A stretch of DNA of 6,223 bases, taken from NCBI GenBank assembly GCA_031424145.1, contig JANPGV010000046.1, positions 1-6,223 on the forward strand, in the 5' to 3' direction. Below, piece by piece: positions 1 to 5,777 of this stretch. A model generated the notes under the pieces. The model ran no database searches. It worked only from the letters and a program-made list of their open reading frames with translations, and was not told the origin of the DNA. The stretch comes from JAENVT01 sp031424145 (GTDB taxonomy: Bacteria; Actinomycetota; Acidimicrobiia; Acidimicrobiales; Ilumatobacteraceae). The position numbers and the translations under genes are program-made. Positions within the stretch are counted from its first letter, which is position 1. Each line of letters begins with the position of its first letter.

Positions 1-1
1 C

Positions 2-727
2 ATGCTGGTGCTCCCTGATGCCGATCTCGACATGGCCGCCGACGCTGCAGTCAGCGCGGCCTACGGTTCGGCAGGAGAGCGCTGCATGGCCATCTCTGTC
101 GTGCTCGCCAGCGAGTCGATCGCCGACGCGCTGGTCGCCAAGATCAAAGATCGAATTCCTGCGATCAAGGTCGGTCCTGCCAGCGAGTCCGAGAGCGAGA
201 TGGGTCCGTTGATCACCGGCGAGCACCGCGACAAGGTCGCCGGCTACATCGGCGCAGCCGAAGGCGAGGGCGCGACGCTGGTGGTCGATGGACGAAAGGG
301 TGCGCCAGGCGAAGGCTTCTTCCTGATGCCATCACTCATCGACAACGCCAAGCCGGGAATGGCCTGCTACGACGACGAGATCTTCGGGCCGGTCCTCACG
401 GTGACGCGCATCAGCGGGTACCAGGAGGGTCTCGAACTCATCAACAACAACCCGTACGGCAATGGCACTGCGATCTTCACACGTGATGGTGGTGCGGCTC
501 GTGAGTTCGAGTTCGACGTCCAGGTCGGCATGGTTGGTGTGAACGTGCCCGTTCCTGTTCCGGTCAGCTACTACAGCTTCGGAGGATGGAAGTCGAGCTT
601 GTTCGGCGACACTCACATGTACGGTCCGGAAGGGGTCAACTTCTACACCAAGACCAAGGTCGAGACCTCCCGTTGGCCAGCCCCGAGCACCAGCTCGGTC
701 GACCTCGGATTCCCGCAGAACAGGTGA
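2..727 (+). CDS. mmsA: CoA-acylating methylmalonate-semialdehyde dehydrogenase, C-terminal part (5' end outside window)
   Basis: This cytosolic aldehyde dehydrogenase family enzyme oxidises malonate or methylmalonate semialdehyde with NAD+ and CoA to acetyl-CoA or propionyl-CoA. The visible 241 residues are about the last half of a protein usually near 500 residues; the frame is open at the left edge, so the ATG at 2 is probably internal. The catalytic-cysteine motif GSAGERCMAIS is present, with Cys encoded at 83-85. EIFGPVL follows from base 377, then NNNPYGNGTAIFT, and the C-terminal signature VPVPVSYYSFGGWKSSLFGD followed by THMYGPEGV, which is typical of MMSDH rather than of ordinary aldehyde dehydrogenases. 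The end (FPQNR) is a normal terminus, so the gene is not truncated on this side. The family acts in valine, inositol, beta-alanine and pyrimidine catabolism. The downstream transporter and LLM gene favour the beta-alanine/pyrimidine role, but this is inferred. Confidence 0.93.
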   Translation: MLVLPDADLDMAADAAVSAAYGSAGERCMAISVVLASESIADALVAKIKDRIPAIKVGPASESESEMGPLITGEHRDKVAGYIGAAEGEGATLVVDGRKGAPGEGFFLMPSLIDNAKPGMACYDDEIFGPVLTVTRISGYQEGLELINNNPYGNGTAIFTRDGGAAREFEFDVQVGMVGVNVPVPVPVSYYSFGGWKSSLFGDTHMYGPEGVNFYTKTKVETSRWPAPSTSSVDLGFPQNR

Positions 728-750
728 GTGTCGCTCAGTTCCGCCTCGGC

Positions 751-784
751 GCCGCCCCCGGCTTCGCCGCCGCCCCCGGCTTCG
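751..784. repeat. Two-copy tandem repeat, 18-bp period
   Basis: The 16-base string GCCGCCCCCGGCTTCG occurs at 751-766 and again exactly at 769-784, giving an 18-bp period. It starts 23 bases after the mmsA stop codon. The period is a multiple of three, but the frame it falls in shows no other sign of coding. A slippage-generated GC-rich tandem duplication is the simplest explanation. Confidence 0.8.
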
Positions 785-792
785 GCGCCGCT

Positions 793-859
793 CGGCGTTC
801 GTCACTCGACACGGTCAGGGCAAGCCCGGCCCTGACCTACCGTCTCGTGATCGAACCCC
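793..859 (-). repeat. Palindromic element, left copy (minus orientation)
   Basis: Read on the minus strand, this 67-base unit begins GGGGTTCGA and ends CGAACGCCG, as does the right copy. Its core hairpin pairs GGTCAGGGC (813-821) with GCCCTGACC (829-837), a perfect 9-bp stem around the 7-base loop AAGCCCG (822-828). Flanking blocks CGAGACGGTAGGTC and GACCGTGTCGAG are shared exactly with the right copy on the strand of the element. Only the inner stem and two 3-base spacers differ between copies. Confidence 0.8.
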
Positions 860-927
860 GACCGTCGCCTCGCCTGTTCCGCTGCAGCTATCCGCGCGTG
901 TTCGCCGCTGAACAGGTGGGAGGGGCC

Positions 928-990
928 GGGGTTCGAATGCGAGACGGTAGGTCGCCCGGGCTTGGCGACCGTGTCGAGCATCGAACGCCG
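928..990 (+). repeat. Palindromic element, right copy (plus orientation)
   Basis: This 63-base unit has a perfect 7-bp core stem, GGTCGCC (950-956) with GGCGACC (964-970), around the loop CGGGCTT (957-963). The fold extends outward: CGAGAC (940-945) pairs five of six with GTGTCG (971-976) next to a GGTA bulge, and GTTCGA (931-936) pairs perfectly with TCGAAC (981-986). The loop is identical to that of the left copy on the same element strand, while the core stem differs in both arms together. Confidence 0.8.
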
Positions 991-1009
991 GGCCCTCCCA
1001 CCGGGCCCG
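989..1009. repeat. Short GC hairpin downstream of the palindromic pair
   Basis: CGGGCCC at 989-995 pairs perfectly with GGGCCCG at 1003-1009 around a 7-base loop, TCCCACC. It overlaps the last two bases of the right palindromic element and lies about 50 bases before the start of the LLM gene. There is no T-tract, so a classical terminator is unlikely. It may affect read-through or be chance in a very GC-rich stretch. Confidence 0.5.
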
Positions 1010-1058
1010 CGGGGCGTCCGGCCGTGGGTGTCGCCGCTCAAGCTGGGGGGTGGGGCTA

Positions 1059-2090
1059 GTGGACTTTGGGGTTGTATTGCAGACCACTCCTCCTTCTGCG
1101 CGCGTCGTTGATCTGGCCAAGCGCGCTGAGGCGTATGGGTTCTCTCATGTTTGGACGTTCGACTCGCACATCTTGTGGGAGGAGCCATACGTGATCTTCA
1201 GCCGGATCCTGGCTGAGACGCGCAAAGTCATCGTCGGCCCGATGGTCACCAACCCGGCAACCCGCGACTGGACGGTCACAGCCAGCGTCTACGCAACGCT
1301 CAACGAGATGTTCGGCAACCGCACGGTCTGCGGCATCGGCCGCGGCGATTCGGCGGTTCGGGTCACCAACGGTGCACCGACCACCCTGGTAACGCTGCGC
1401 GAAGCCGTGCACGTGATCCGAGAGCTGGCCAACGGCCGCAGTGTCGAATACAAGGGTTCGCAGCTGCGCTTCCCGTGGTCCGTGGGCAGCGAGCTCGAGG
1501 TCTGGATCGCGGCATACGGGCCGAAGGCCCTGTCACTGACGGGCGAAGTCGGTGATGGTTTCATCCTGCAACTGGCCGACCTGTCGATCGCCGAATGGAC
1601 GATCGCCGCTGTGCGCAACGCTGCTGCCGCGGTGGACCGCGACCCGGCCGACATCAAGATCTGTGTCGCGGCTCCCGCGTACGTGACGGACGGCAGTGAC
1701 GACGCACTGGCCCACGGTCGCGATCAGTGCCGGTGGTTCGGTGGGATGGTCGGTAACCATGTGGCCGACATCGTGGCCCGCTACGGCGACGAGAGCGGTG
1801 CTGTGCCGCAGGCGCTGACGGACTACATCAAAGGCCGTGAGAGCTACGACTACAACGAGCATGGTCAGGCCGGAAACGTCCACACCCAGTTCGTACCGGA
1901 TGACATCGTCGATCGTTTCTGCATTGTCGGACCGGTCGAGGCGCACATCGAGCGGCTGACGGCATTGAAAGGACTGGGCGTCGACCAGTTCAGCATCTAC
2001 CTGCAGCACGACGACAAGGATCACACGCTGCAGGTGTACGGCGAGAAGGTCCTGCCGGCAGTCGCGGAAACCGTCAAGGCCAAAGCGTGA
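1059..2090 (+). CDS. LLM-class (luciferase-like) flavin/F420-dependent oxidoreductase, TIGR03842-like
   Basis: This is a cytosolic TIM-barrel enzyme of the bacterial-luciferase-like superfamily. The sequence resembles the TIGR03842 (CPS_4043) family, called F420-dependent by relation to methylene-tetrahydromethanopterin reductase. The substrate is unknown and the cofactor could be F420 or FMN. Family-like stretches are DFGVVLQTTPPSARVVDLAK at the N-terminus, VWTFDSHILWEEP, VGPMVTNPATRDWTVTAS, GNRTVCGIGRGDSAVR, WIAAYGPKALSLTGEVGDGF and ICVAAPAYV. I prefer the GTG at 1059 (343 residues) to the in-frame GTG at 1050, because homologues as I recall them begin with about one residue before DFGVVLQ, and because the G-rich run at 1045-1055 is then correctly placed as a Shine-Dalgarno; for 1050 it would overlap the start. 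Its stop overlaps the start of permease 1 by four bases (GTGA), so it is translationally coupled to the importer. A role in oxidising or reducing the imported compound is inferred. Confidence 0.88.
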   Translation: MDFGVVLQTTPPSARVVDLAKRAEAYGFSHVWTFDSHILWEEPYVIFSRILAETRKVIVGPMVTNPATRDWTVTASVYATLNEMFGNRTVCGIGRGDSAVRVTNGAPTTLVTLREAVHVIRELANGRSVEYKGSQLRFPWSVGSELEVWIAAYGPKALSLTGEVGDGFILQLADLSIAEWTIAAVRNAAAAVDRDPADIKICVAAPAYVTDGSDDALAHGRDQCRWFGGMVGNHVADIVARYGDESGAVPQALTDYIKGRESYDYNEHGQAGNVHTQFVPDDIVDRFCIVGPVEAHIERLTALKGLGVDQFSIYLQHDDKDHTLQVYGEKVLPAVAETVKAKA

Positions 2091-2950
2091 CAGCGCGTCT
2101 TCGCAAGCTGATCATGTTTCCGCTCGCGTTCGCTTTCGTCGCTGCGCTCTGGGAGGCGTACAAGGCTGTCGGGCCGGAGAACGGCGGCCGAGTGCTCGGT
2201 TTCGGATTGCTGCCGCGCACCGGCGACCGGGCGATGCCGCACGTCTGGAAGATGGTGTCGCGACTCGGACGCCCCGAGGTTCGCGGCGGCAAGGAGACGA
2301 TCTTGTCGGTCGTCACCTCGGCGACGTGGTACTCGTTCAGGGTTGCGTTCGCCGCCTTCGTCATCGGCACTCTGCTCGGGATCGCCGTGGCAGTGCTGAT
2401 GGCCCGCTTCCGCCTGCTCGAGCGGGCGTTGATGCCATATCTGATCGTGTCGCAAACAGTGCCGATCATCGTGCTGGCTCCTTTGATCATCGGCTTGATG
2501 GCCTACGGAAGCCGCGACCTTGTGTCCAAGACATGGATAGCGGCCACACTGCTCGGTGTGTTCCTCGCGTTCTTCCCGGTTGCAGTGGCCACACTTCGAG
2601 GGCTGCAATCGACACCTCCGGCGGCCATGGAGTTGATGGAGTCGCTTGCCTCGCCGTGGTGGCGCACGCTGTTGAAACTGAGGTTCCCCGCCGCCGTCCC
2701 CTACATCGCACCGGCACTGCGAATCGCGGGTGCGTCGGCCGTGGTCGGCGTCGTCGTCGCCGAGATCTCGCTCGGAGTTCCCCTCGGGGTCGGGCGCCTG
2801 ATCCTGTCCTACGGGCAGGAGGCTTCGACCGATCCGCCGAAGTTGTACACCGCCGTGTTCGGCGCCGCTGTCCTGGGTCTCGTGATGGCTGTGCTGGTCG
2901 CGTTGATCGATAGGCAGATGATGCGTCGACATCCACCGGCAGGCACCTGA
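2087..2950 (+). CDS. ABC transporter permease 1 (SsuC/TauC/ThiX-like, binding-protein-dependent)
   Basis: This integral inner-membrane subunit of the importer has 287 residues. It shows an N-terminal membrane segment (around residues 11-28), then a rather long polar stretch, and a core from about residue 80 with about five hydrophobic segments. The cytoplasmic EAA-like coupling loop that docks to the ATPase lies near residues 181-212 (MELMESLASPWWRTLLKLRF, then PAAVPYIAPALRIA). The loop between the first two membrane segments, with many Gly, Arg and Glu residues, seems longer than in the second permease. The start is GTG at 2087, overlapping the preceding stop by four bases, with AAGG at 2076-2079 as ribosome binding site. 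Its own TGA shares one base with the ATG of the ATPase gene. The substrate cannot be told from this subunit. Confidence 0.9.
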   Translation: MTARLRKLIMFPLAFAFVAALWEAYKAVGPENGGRVLGFGLLPRTGDRAMPHVWKMVSRLGRPEVRGGKETILSVVTSATWYSFRVAFAAFVIGTLLGIAVAVLMARFRLLERALMPYLIVSQTVPIIVLAPLIIGLMAYGSRDLVSKTWIAATLLGVFLAFFPVAVATLRGLQSTPPAAMELMESLASPWWRTLLKLRFPAAVPYIAPALRIAGASAVVGVVVAEISLGVPLGVGRLILSYGQEASTDPPKLYTAVFGAAVLGLVMAVLVALIDRQMMRRHPPAGT

Positions 2951-3771
2951 TGGACGTCACGTCCGATACTGGCGACGCCGTGCGGGTTCGCGGCGTCAGC
3001 AAGGTGTTCAATCGCGGCGCGGCCAATCAGGTCGATGCGTTGGTTGACATCGACCTGACCGTCCACAGAGGTGAGTTCGTCTCGCTGATCGGTCCGTCGG
3101 GATGCGGGAAGTCGACCCTGTTGCGGTTGATCGCCGACCTCACGGAGCCGACGGCCGGCGAGTTGATCGTCAACGGCAAGTCGGCGCATCAGGCCCGTCT
3201 CGATCAGGACTACGGCATGGCGTTCCAACAGAGCGGATTGTTCGATTGGCGCACGGTCGAGCGCAACATCGAACTGCCTCTGGAGTTGAAAGGCTGGGAC
3301 AAGGCCAGACGGCGGGCGCGCAGCGCGGAGATGTTGAACCTGGTGAAGTTGCCCGAGTTCGCGTCGCACATGCCGTGGCAGCTCTCCGGGGGCATGCAGC
3401 AGCGGGTCGCAATTGCGCGCGCACTTGCCGCCCACCCTCAACTCCTGCTCATGGACGAGCCCTTCGGGGCTCTCGACGAGATGACACGCGAGCACATGCA
3501 AGCCGAGCTGTTGCGGATCTGCAGTGAGACGGGTACGACGGTGGTCTTCGTGACCCACTCGATCCCCGAGGCTGTGTACCTGGCGGATCGTGTGGTCGTC
3601 ATGTCGCCACGTCCGGGCCGGATCACCGCCACGGTCGACGTCGGTCTCGGTCGCGATCGGTCCGAGCTGACCCGTGAGGCGAGTGAGTTCTTCGACAGGG
3701 TCACCGAGGTGCGCGAGGCACTACGTGGAACGCATGTCGGCGATGCGGTTTCAGGGATCGACGACCGGTGA
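2950..3771 (+). CDS. ABC transporter ATP-binding protein (SsuB/TauB/ThiZ-like)
   Basis: This is the cytoplasmic nucleotide-binding subunit that powers import; it has 273 residues and all the canonical motifs. Walker A is GPSGCGKST at residues 48-56, the Q-loop is in FQQSGLFDW around residues 92-100, the ABC signature LSGGMQQR is at 145-152, Walker B is LLLMDEP with Asp169 and Glu170, the D-loop GALD follows, and the switch His is 203 in VTHSIPEA. The VTHSIPEAVYLADRVVVMSPRPGRI block is typical of the nitrate/sulfonate/taurine/thiamine-precursor subfamily. The C-terminal tail of about 40 residues has no recognised regulatory domain. The gene begins with ATG sharing one base with the permease 1 stop, and ends overlapping the GTG of permease 2. 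An active ATPase is expected. Confidence 0.95.
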   Translation: MDVTSDTGDAVRVRGVSKVFNRGAANQVDALVDIDLTVHRGEFVSLIGPSGCGKSTLLRLIADLTEPTAGELIVNGKSAHQARLDQDYGMAFQQSGLFDWRTVERNIELPLELKGWDKARRRARSAEMLNLVKLPEFASHMPWQLSGGMQQRVAIARALAAHPQLLLMDEPFGALDEMTREHMQAELLRICSETGTTVVFVTHSIPEAVYLADRVVVMSPRPGRITATVDVGLGRDRSELTREASEFFDRVTEVREALRGTHVGDAVSGIDDR

Positions 3772-4556
3772 GCACCGCGACGCGAACACGCGGCAGCCTG
3801 GCGATCGTGCTGCCGCCCGTCGTCTTCGGCGTGTTGTTCCTTGCCCTTTGGCAGGCGTGGGTAGAGATTGCGAACGTGAAGCCCTTCGTCATCCCCAAAC
3901 CGACCGCCATCATGCAGTCGTTGTTCGAGGACCCCGGCCTCGTCACCAAAGCCTGCGTGGTCACCGGCGTCAACGCGCTGGTCGGGTTGATGGGTGGCGC
4001 GATCCTGGGTTTCATCGGGGCCGTCCTCACGAATCGTTTTCGGCTCGTGGCCGACTTGGTCAACCCCCTTGCCGTCACAGTGGCGGCGGTCCCCGCCGTG
4101 GTCATCGTCGGCGTGCTCAACAACATGTATGCGCTCGACAGCCAGATCGGGCGGCGGATCATGGTAACCATTGCGGTCTTCTTCATCGTCTTCGTGCAGG
4201 TCACCAAGGGCCTCCAGCACAACGATGCAACGCAGATGGAGCTCATGCAGTCGTACGCCGCCACTCCGAGACAGGTGTTGGCGAAGGTGCGCGTGCCCAA
4301 CACCATGCCCTTCCTGTTCACCGCGATACGTACCGCAGCACCGATCGCGGTCATCATCGCCCTGGTCAGCGAGTATTTCGGCGGCACACAAGATGGCCTC
4401 GGAACCAAGATCTCCAGCACGCTGAACGGCTCCAACAAGGCCCTCGGTTTCGCCTACGTTGTCGGCGGATCGATCGTCGGATTGCTGTTCTTCGCTGGAT
4501 CCAGTCTCCTGGAATACCTCGTCGTGCCGTGGCAGCGACGACGGGTACACGGGTGA
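3768..4556 (+). CDS. ABC transporter permease 2 (SsuC/TauC/ThiX-like)
   Basis: This second integral membrane subunit has 262 residues and is clearly different in sequence from permease 1, although built alike. A first membrane segment (IVLPPVVFGVLFLALWQAWV) is followed by the family's typical PKPTAIMQSLF stretch, then about five hydrophobic segments. The EAA-like coupling loop lies near residues 157-190 (MELMQSYAATPRQVLAKVRV, then PNTMPFLFTAIRTAAPIA). The C-terminal part EYFGGTQDGLGTKI matches the usual gating-side region of the family. The GTG start at 3768 overlaps the ATPase stop by four bases, with CAGGGA at 3752-3757 upstream. Because it lies in one operon with permease 1, the membrane part of the importer is most simply a heterodimer. 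Confidence 0.9.
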   Translation: MSTATRTRGSLAIVLPPVVFGVLFLALWQAWVEIANVKPFVIPKPTAIMQSLFEDPGLVTKACVVTGVNALVGLMGGAILGFIGAVLTNRFRLVADLVNPLAVTVAAVPAVVIVGVLNNMYALDSQIGRRIMVTIAVFFIVFVQVTKGLQHNDATQMELMQSYAATPRQVLAKVRVPNTMPFLFTAIRTAAPIAVIIALVSEYFGGTQDGLGTKISSTLNGSNKALGFAYVVGGSIVGLLFFAGSSLLEYLVVPWQRRRVHG

Positions 4557-4573
4557 GTACCAACACAACAACA

Positions 4574-4587
4574 AAGGGGAGAAGAAG
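4574..4587 (+). promoter_or_regulatory. Strong ribosome binding site of the binding-protein gene
   Basis: AAGGGGAG at 4574-4581 lies seven bases before the ATG at 4588, inside a 31-base A/C-rich leader (4557-4587) that looks unstructured. It is the clearest Shine-Dalgarno in the window and fixes the start of the lipoprotein, since the frame itself is open further upstream. It fits the need for more binding protein than membrane subunits. Confidence 0.75.
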
Positions 4588-5772
4588 ATGCACAGAAAAC
4601 GAATGATCAAGGCGACGGCGGCCATAGGCCTGGTCGGGTTGCTGGTCGCAGCATGCGGCTCTGACAAGAAGGCGTCCAACACTGGTTCGTCGGGCGGGGG
4701 CAAGGGTCTCGCCGTCGATGTCTCGAAGTGCACCAAGCCGACAGGTTCGACCGTGAAGTTGCAACTGCAATGGTTCACGCAGGCGCAGTTCGGCGGCTAC
4801 TTCGCCGCAGTCGACAAGGGCTTCTACAAGGACGCCGGGCTCGATGTCCAGATTGTCGAAGGCGGCGTCGACATCCCGCCGCAGAAGACATTGGCCAGCG
4901 GCGCGGTCGACTTCGCGATCTCATGGGTGCCGAAGGCGCTCGCCGAGCGCGAGGCCGGTGCCAAAGTCACTGACATCGCCCAGATCTTCCAACGCAGCGG
5001 AACCCTGCAGGTCAGCTTCAAGGACAAGAACATCACAGCCGCCAAGGACTTCAAGGGCAAGAAGATCGGCAACTGGGGCTTTGGCAACGAGTACGAGATC
5101 TTCGCAGCGCTTTCCAAGGACGGCCTCGATCCCGCTAAAGACGTCACCCTGCTCGGGCAGAACTTCAACATGGACGGTTTGTTGTCCGGTGAGATCGACG
5201 CCGCCGAAGCCATGACGTACAACGAGTACGCGCAAGTGTTGGAGGCCAAGAACACGGCGACCGGCGCCCTGTACACGCCCGCTGATCTCAACGTCGTCTC
5301 GTACGAGAACGAGGGCGTTGGCATGTTGCAGGACGCGATCTGGGCTGACGAAGGTCGCCTCTCCGATCCGGCGTATTGCGGACAGGCGATTGCATTCGTC
5401 AAGGCATCGCTGCAGGGCTGGGCGTTCTGCCGCGACAACGCCGAAGCGTGCCGCGACATCGTTGTCGCCAAGGGCTCGAAGCTCGGTGCAACCCACCAGT
5501 TGTGGCAGATGAACGAGATCAACAAGCTCATCTGGCCATCCACGATCGGTGTCGGCGTCATCGACCAGGCGGCATGGGATCGCACAGCCAAGATCGCCAG
5601 CGAGACGAAGAACCTCGACGGCAAGACGGTCTTGACCAAGGCTCCCGACGCGACGTCGTACACCAACGACATCGTCAACGAGGCGATCAAGCAGTTGGAG
5701 GCCGAGAAGATCGACGTCAAGGGCGCCGGCTTCGCGCCACTCACCGTCACCCTGACTGAGGGTGGCGCCTGA
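4588..5772 (+). CDS. ABC transporter substrate-binding lipoprotein, NMT1/THI5-like
   Basis: This extracytoplasmic receptor of the importer is anchored to the membrane by lipid; it has 394 residues. The signal peptide has a basic start (MHRKRMIK), a short hydrophobic core and the lipobox VAAC with Cys23 as the lipidation site, followed by a Ser/Gly-rich linker. The family signature LQLQWFTQAQFGGYFAAVDK followed by GFYKDAGLDVQIVEGG (about residues 58-93) is that of NMT1/THI5-like proteins that bind pyrimidine thiamine precursors, sulfonates or related compounds. It lacks the CCCxC motif of the THI5 pyrimidine synthase, so it is a binder rather than that enzyme. Four more cysteines (48, 264, 281, 288) could form disulfides. 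The start is set by the ribosome binding site and the signal peptide. Such proteins are often labelled hydroxymethylpyrimidine-binding in annotation; the true ligand cannot be read from the sequence. Confidence 0.93.
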   Translation: MHRKRMIKATAAIGLVGLLVAACGSDKKASNTGSSGGGKGLAVDVSKCTKPTGSTVKLQLQWFTQAQFGGYFAAVDKGFYKDAGLDVQIVEGGVDIPPQKTLASGAVDFAISWVPKALAEREAGAKVTDIAQIFQRSGTLQVSFKDKNITAAKDFKGKKIGNWGFGNEYEIFAALSKDGLDPAKDVTLLGQNFNMDGLLSGEIDAAEAMTYNEYAQVLEAKNTATGALYTPADLNVVSYENEGVGMLQDAIWADEGRLSDPAYCGQAIAFVKASLQGWAFCRDNAEACRDIVVAKGSKLGATHQLWQMNEINKLIWPSTIGVGVIDQAAWDRTAKIASETKNLDGKTVLTKAPDATSYTNDIVNEAIKQLEAEKIDVKGAGFAPLTVTLTEGGA

Positions 5773-5777
5773 CCGAA

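Larger units (their letters stand above)
793..990. repeat. Long imperfect inverted repeat made of two head-to-head palindromic elements
   Basis: The left arm 793-879 and right arm 910-990 are imperfect reverse complements around a centre of about 30 bases. The arms close with CCTGTTC at 873-879 against GAACAGG at 910-916, and end with CGGCGTTCG at 793-801 against CGAACGCCG at 982-990. The DNA could extrude as one large cruciform, or the transcript could fold as one long hairpin or as two separate ones. The arrangement resembles paired REP/BIME-type intergenic repeats. Confidence 0.85.
728..1058. other. Non-coding gap between mmsA and the LLM gene, rich in repeats and hairpins
   Basis: This stretch of about 330 bases holds no credible gene. 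Open frames cross it on both strands, but they are low-complexity (Arg, Pro, Gly, Ala rich), overlap the ends of real genes and resemble nothing I recognise. It contains a two-copy 18-bp tandem repeat, two inverted palindromic elements and a 7-bp GC hairpin, each listed separately. I see no convincing -10/-35 promoter pair, although the downstream operon probably needs a promoter here because the gap is long compared with the overlaps inside the operon. No T-tract follows any hairpin, so none is a classical rho-independent terminator. Confidence 0.75.

Noticed and set aside
928..990. A tRNA gene suggested by the GGGGTTCGAATGC stretch
   Set aside because: No acceptor stem, anticodon arm or D arm can be placed around it. 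The block belongs to a repeated element present in two inverted copies.
728..1058. CRISPR array or riboswitch in the repeat-rich gap
   Set aside because: There are only two repeat units, in opposite orientation and without regular spacers, and I find no conserved aptamer core such as a TPP-box.
1050..1058. GTG at 1050 as start of the LLM gene
   Set aside because: It lies inside the G-rich run that would serve as ribosome binding site. The GTG at 1059 gives proper spacing and an N-terminus (one residue before DFGVVLQ) like that of the family.
586..1059. Plus-strand open frame from inside mmsA across the repeat-rich gap
   Set aside because: It starts within the mmsA coding region in another frame and reads through the tandem repeat and palindromes, giving low-complexity sequence with no family resemblance.
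2021..2932. Minus-strand open frame of 303 codons opposite permease 1
   Set aside because: It is dominated by Arg, Gln, His, Asp and Glu, as expected for the complement of a hydrophobic membrane protein gene; no domain was recognised.
4459..4587. Upstream extension of the binding-protein frame into permease 2
   Set aside because: The extra 43 codons overlap permease 2, lack a ribosome site and would bury the lipoprotein signal peptide that begins at 4588.
3438..4778. Long minus-strand open frame of 446 codons opposite the ATPase and permease 2
   Set aside because: Long antisense frames are expected opposite GC-rich genes with strong third-position bias. Its composition (many Asp, His, Arg, Gln) matches a shadow, and it lies opposite proteins with clear family motifs.
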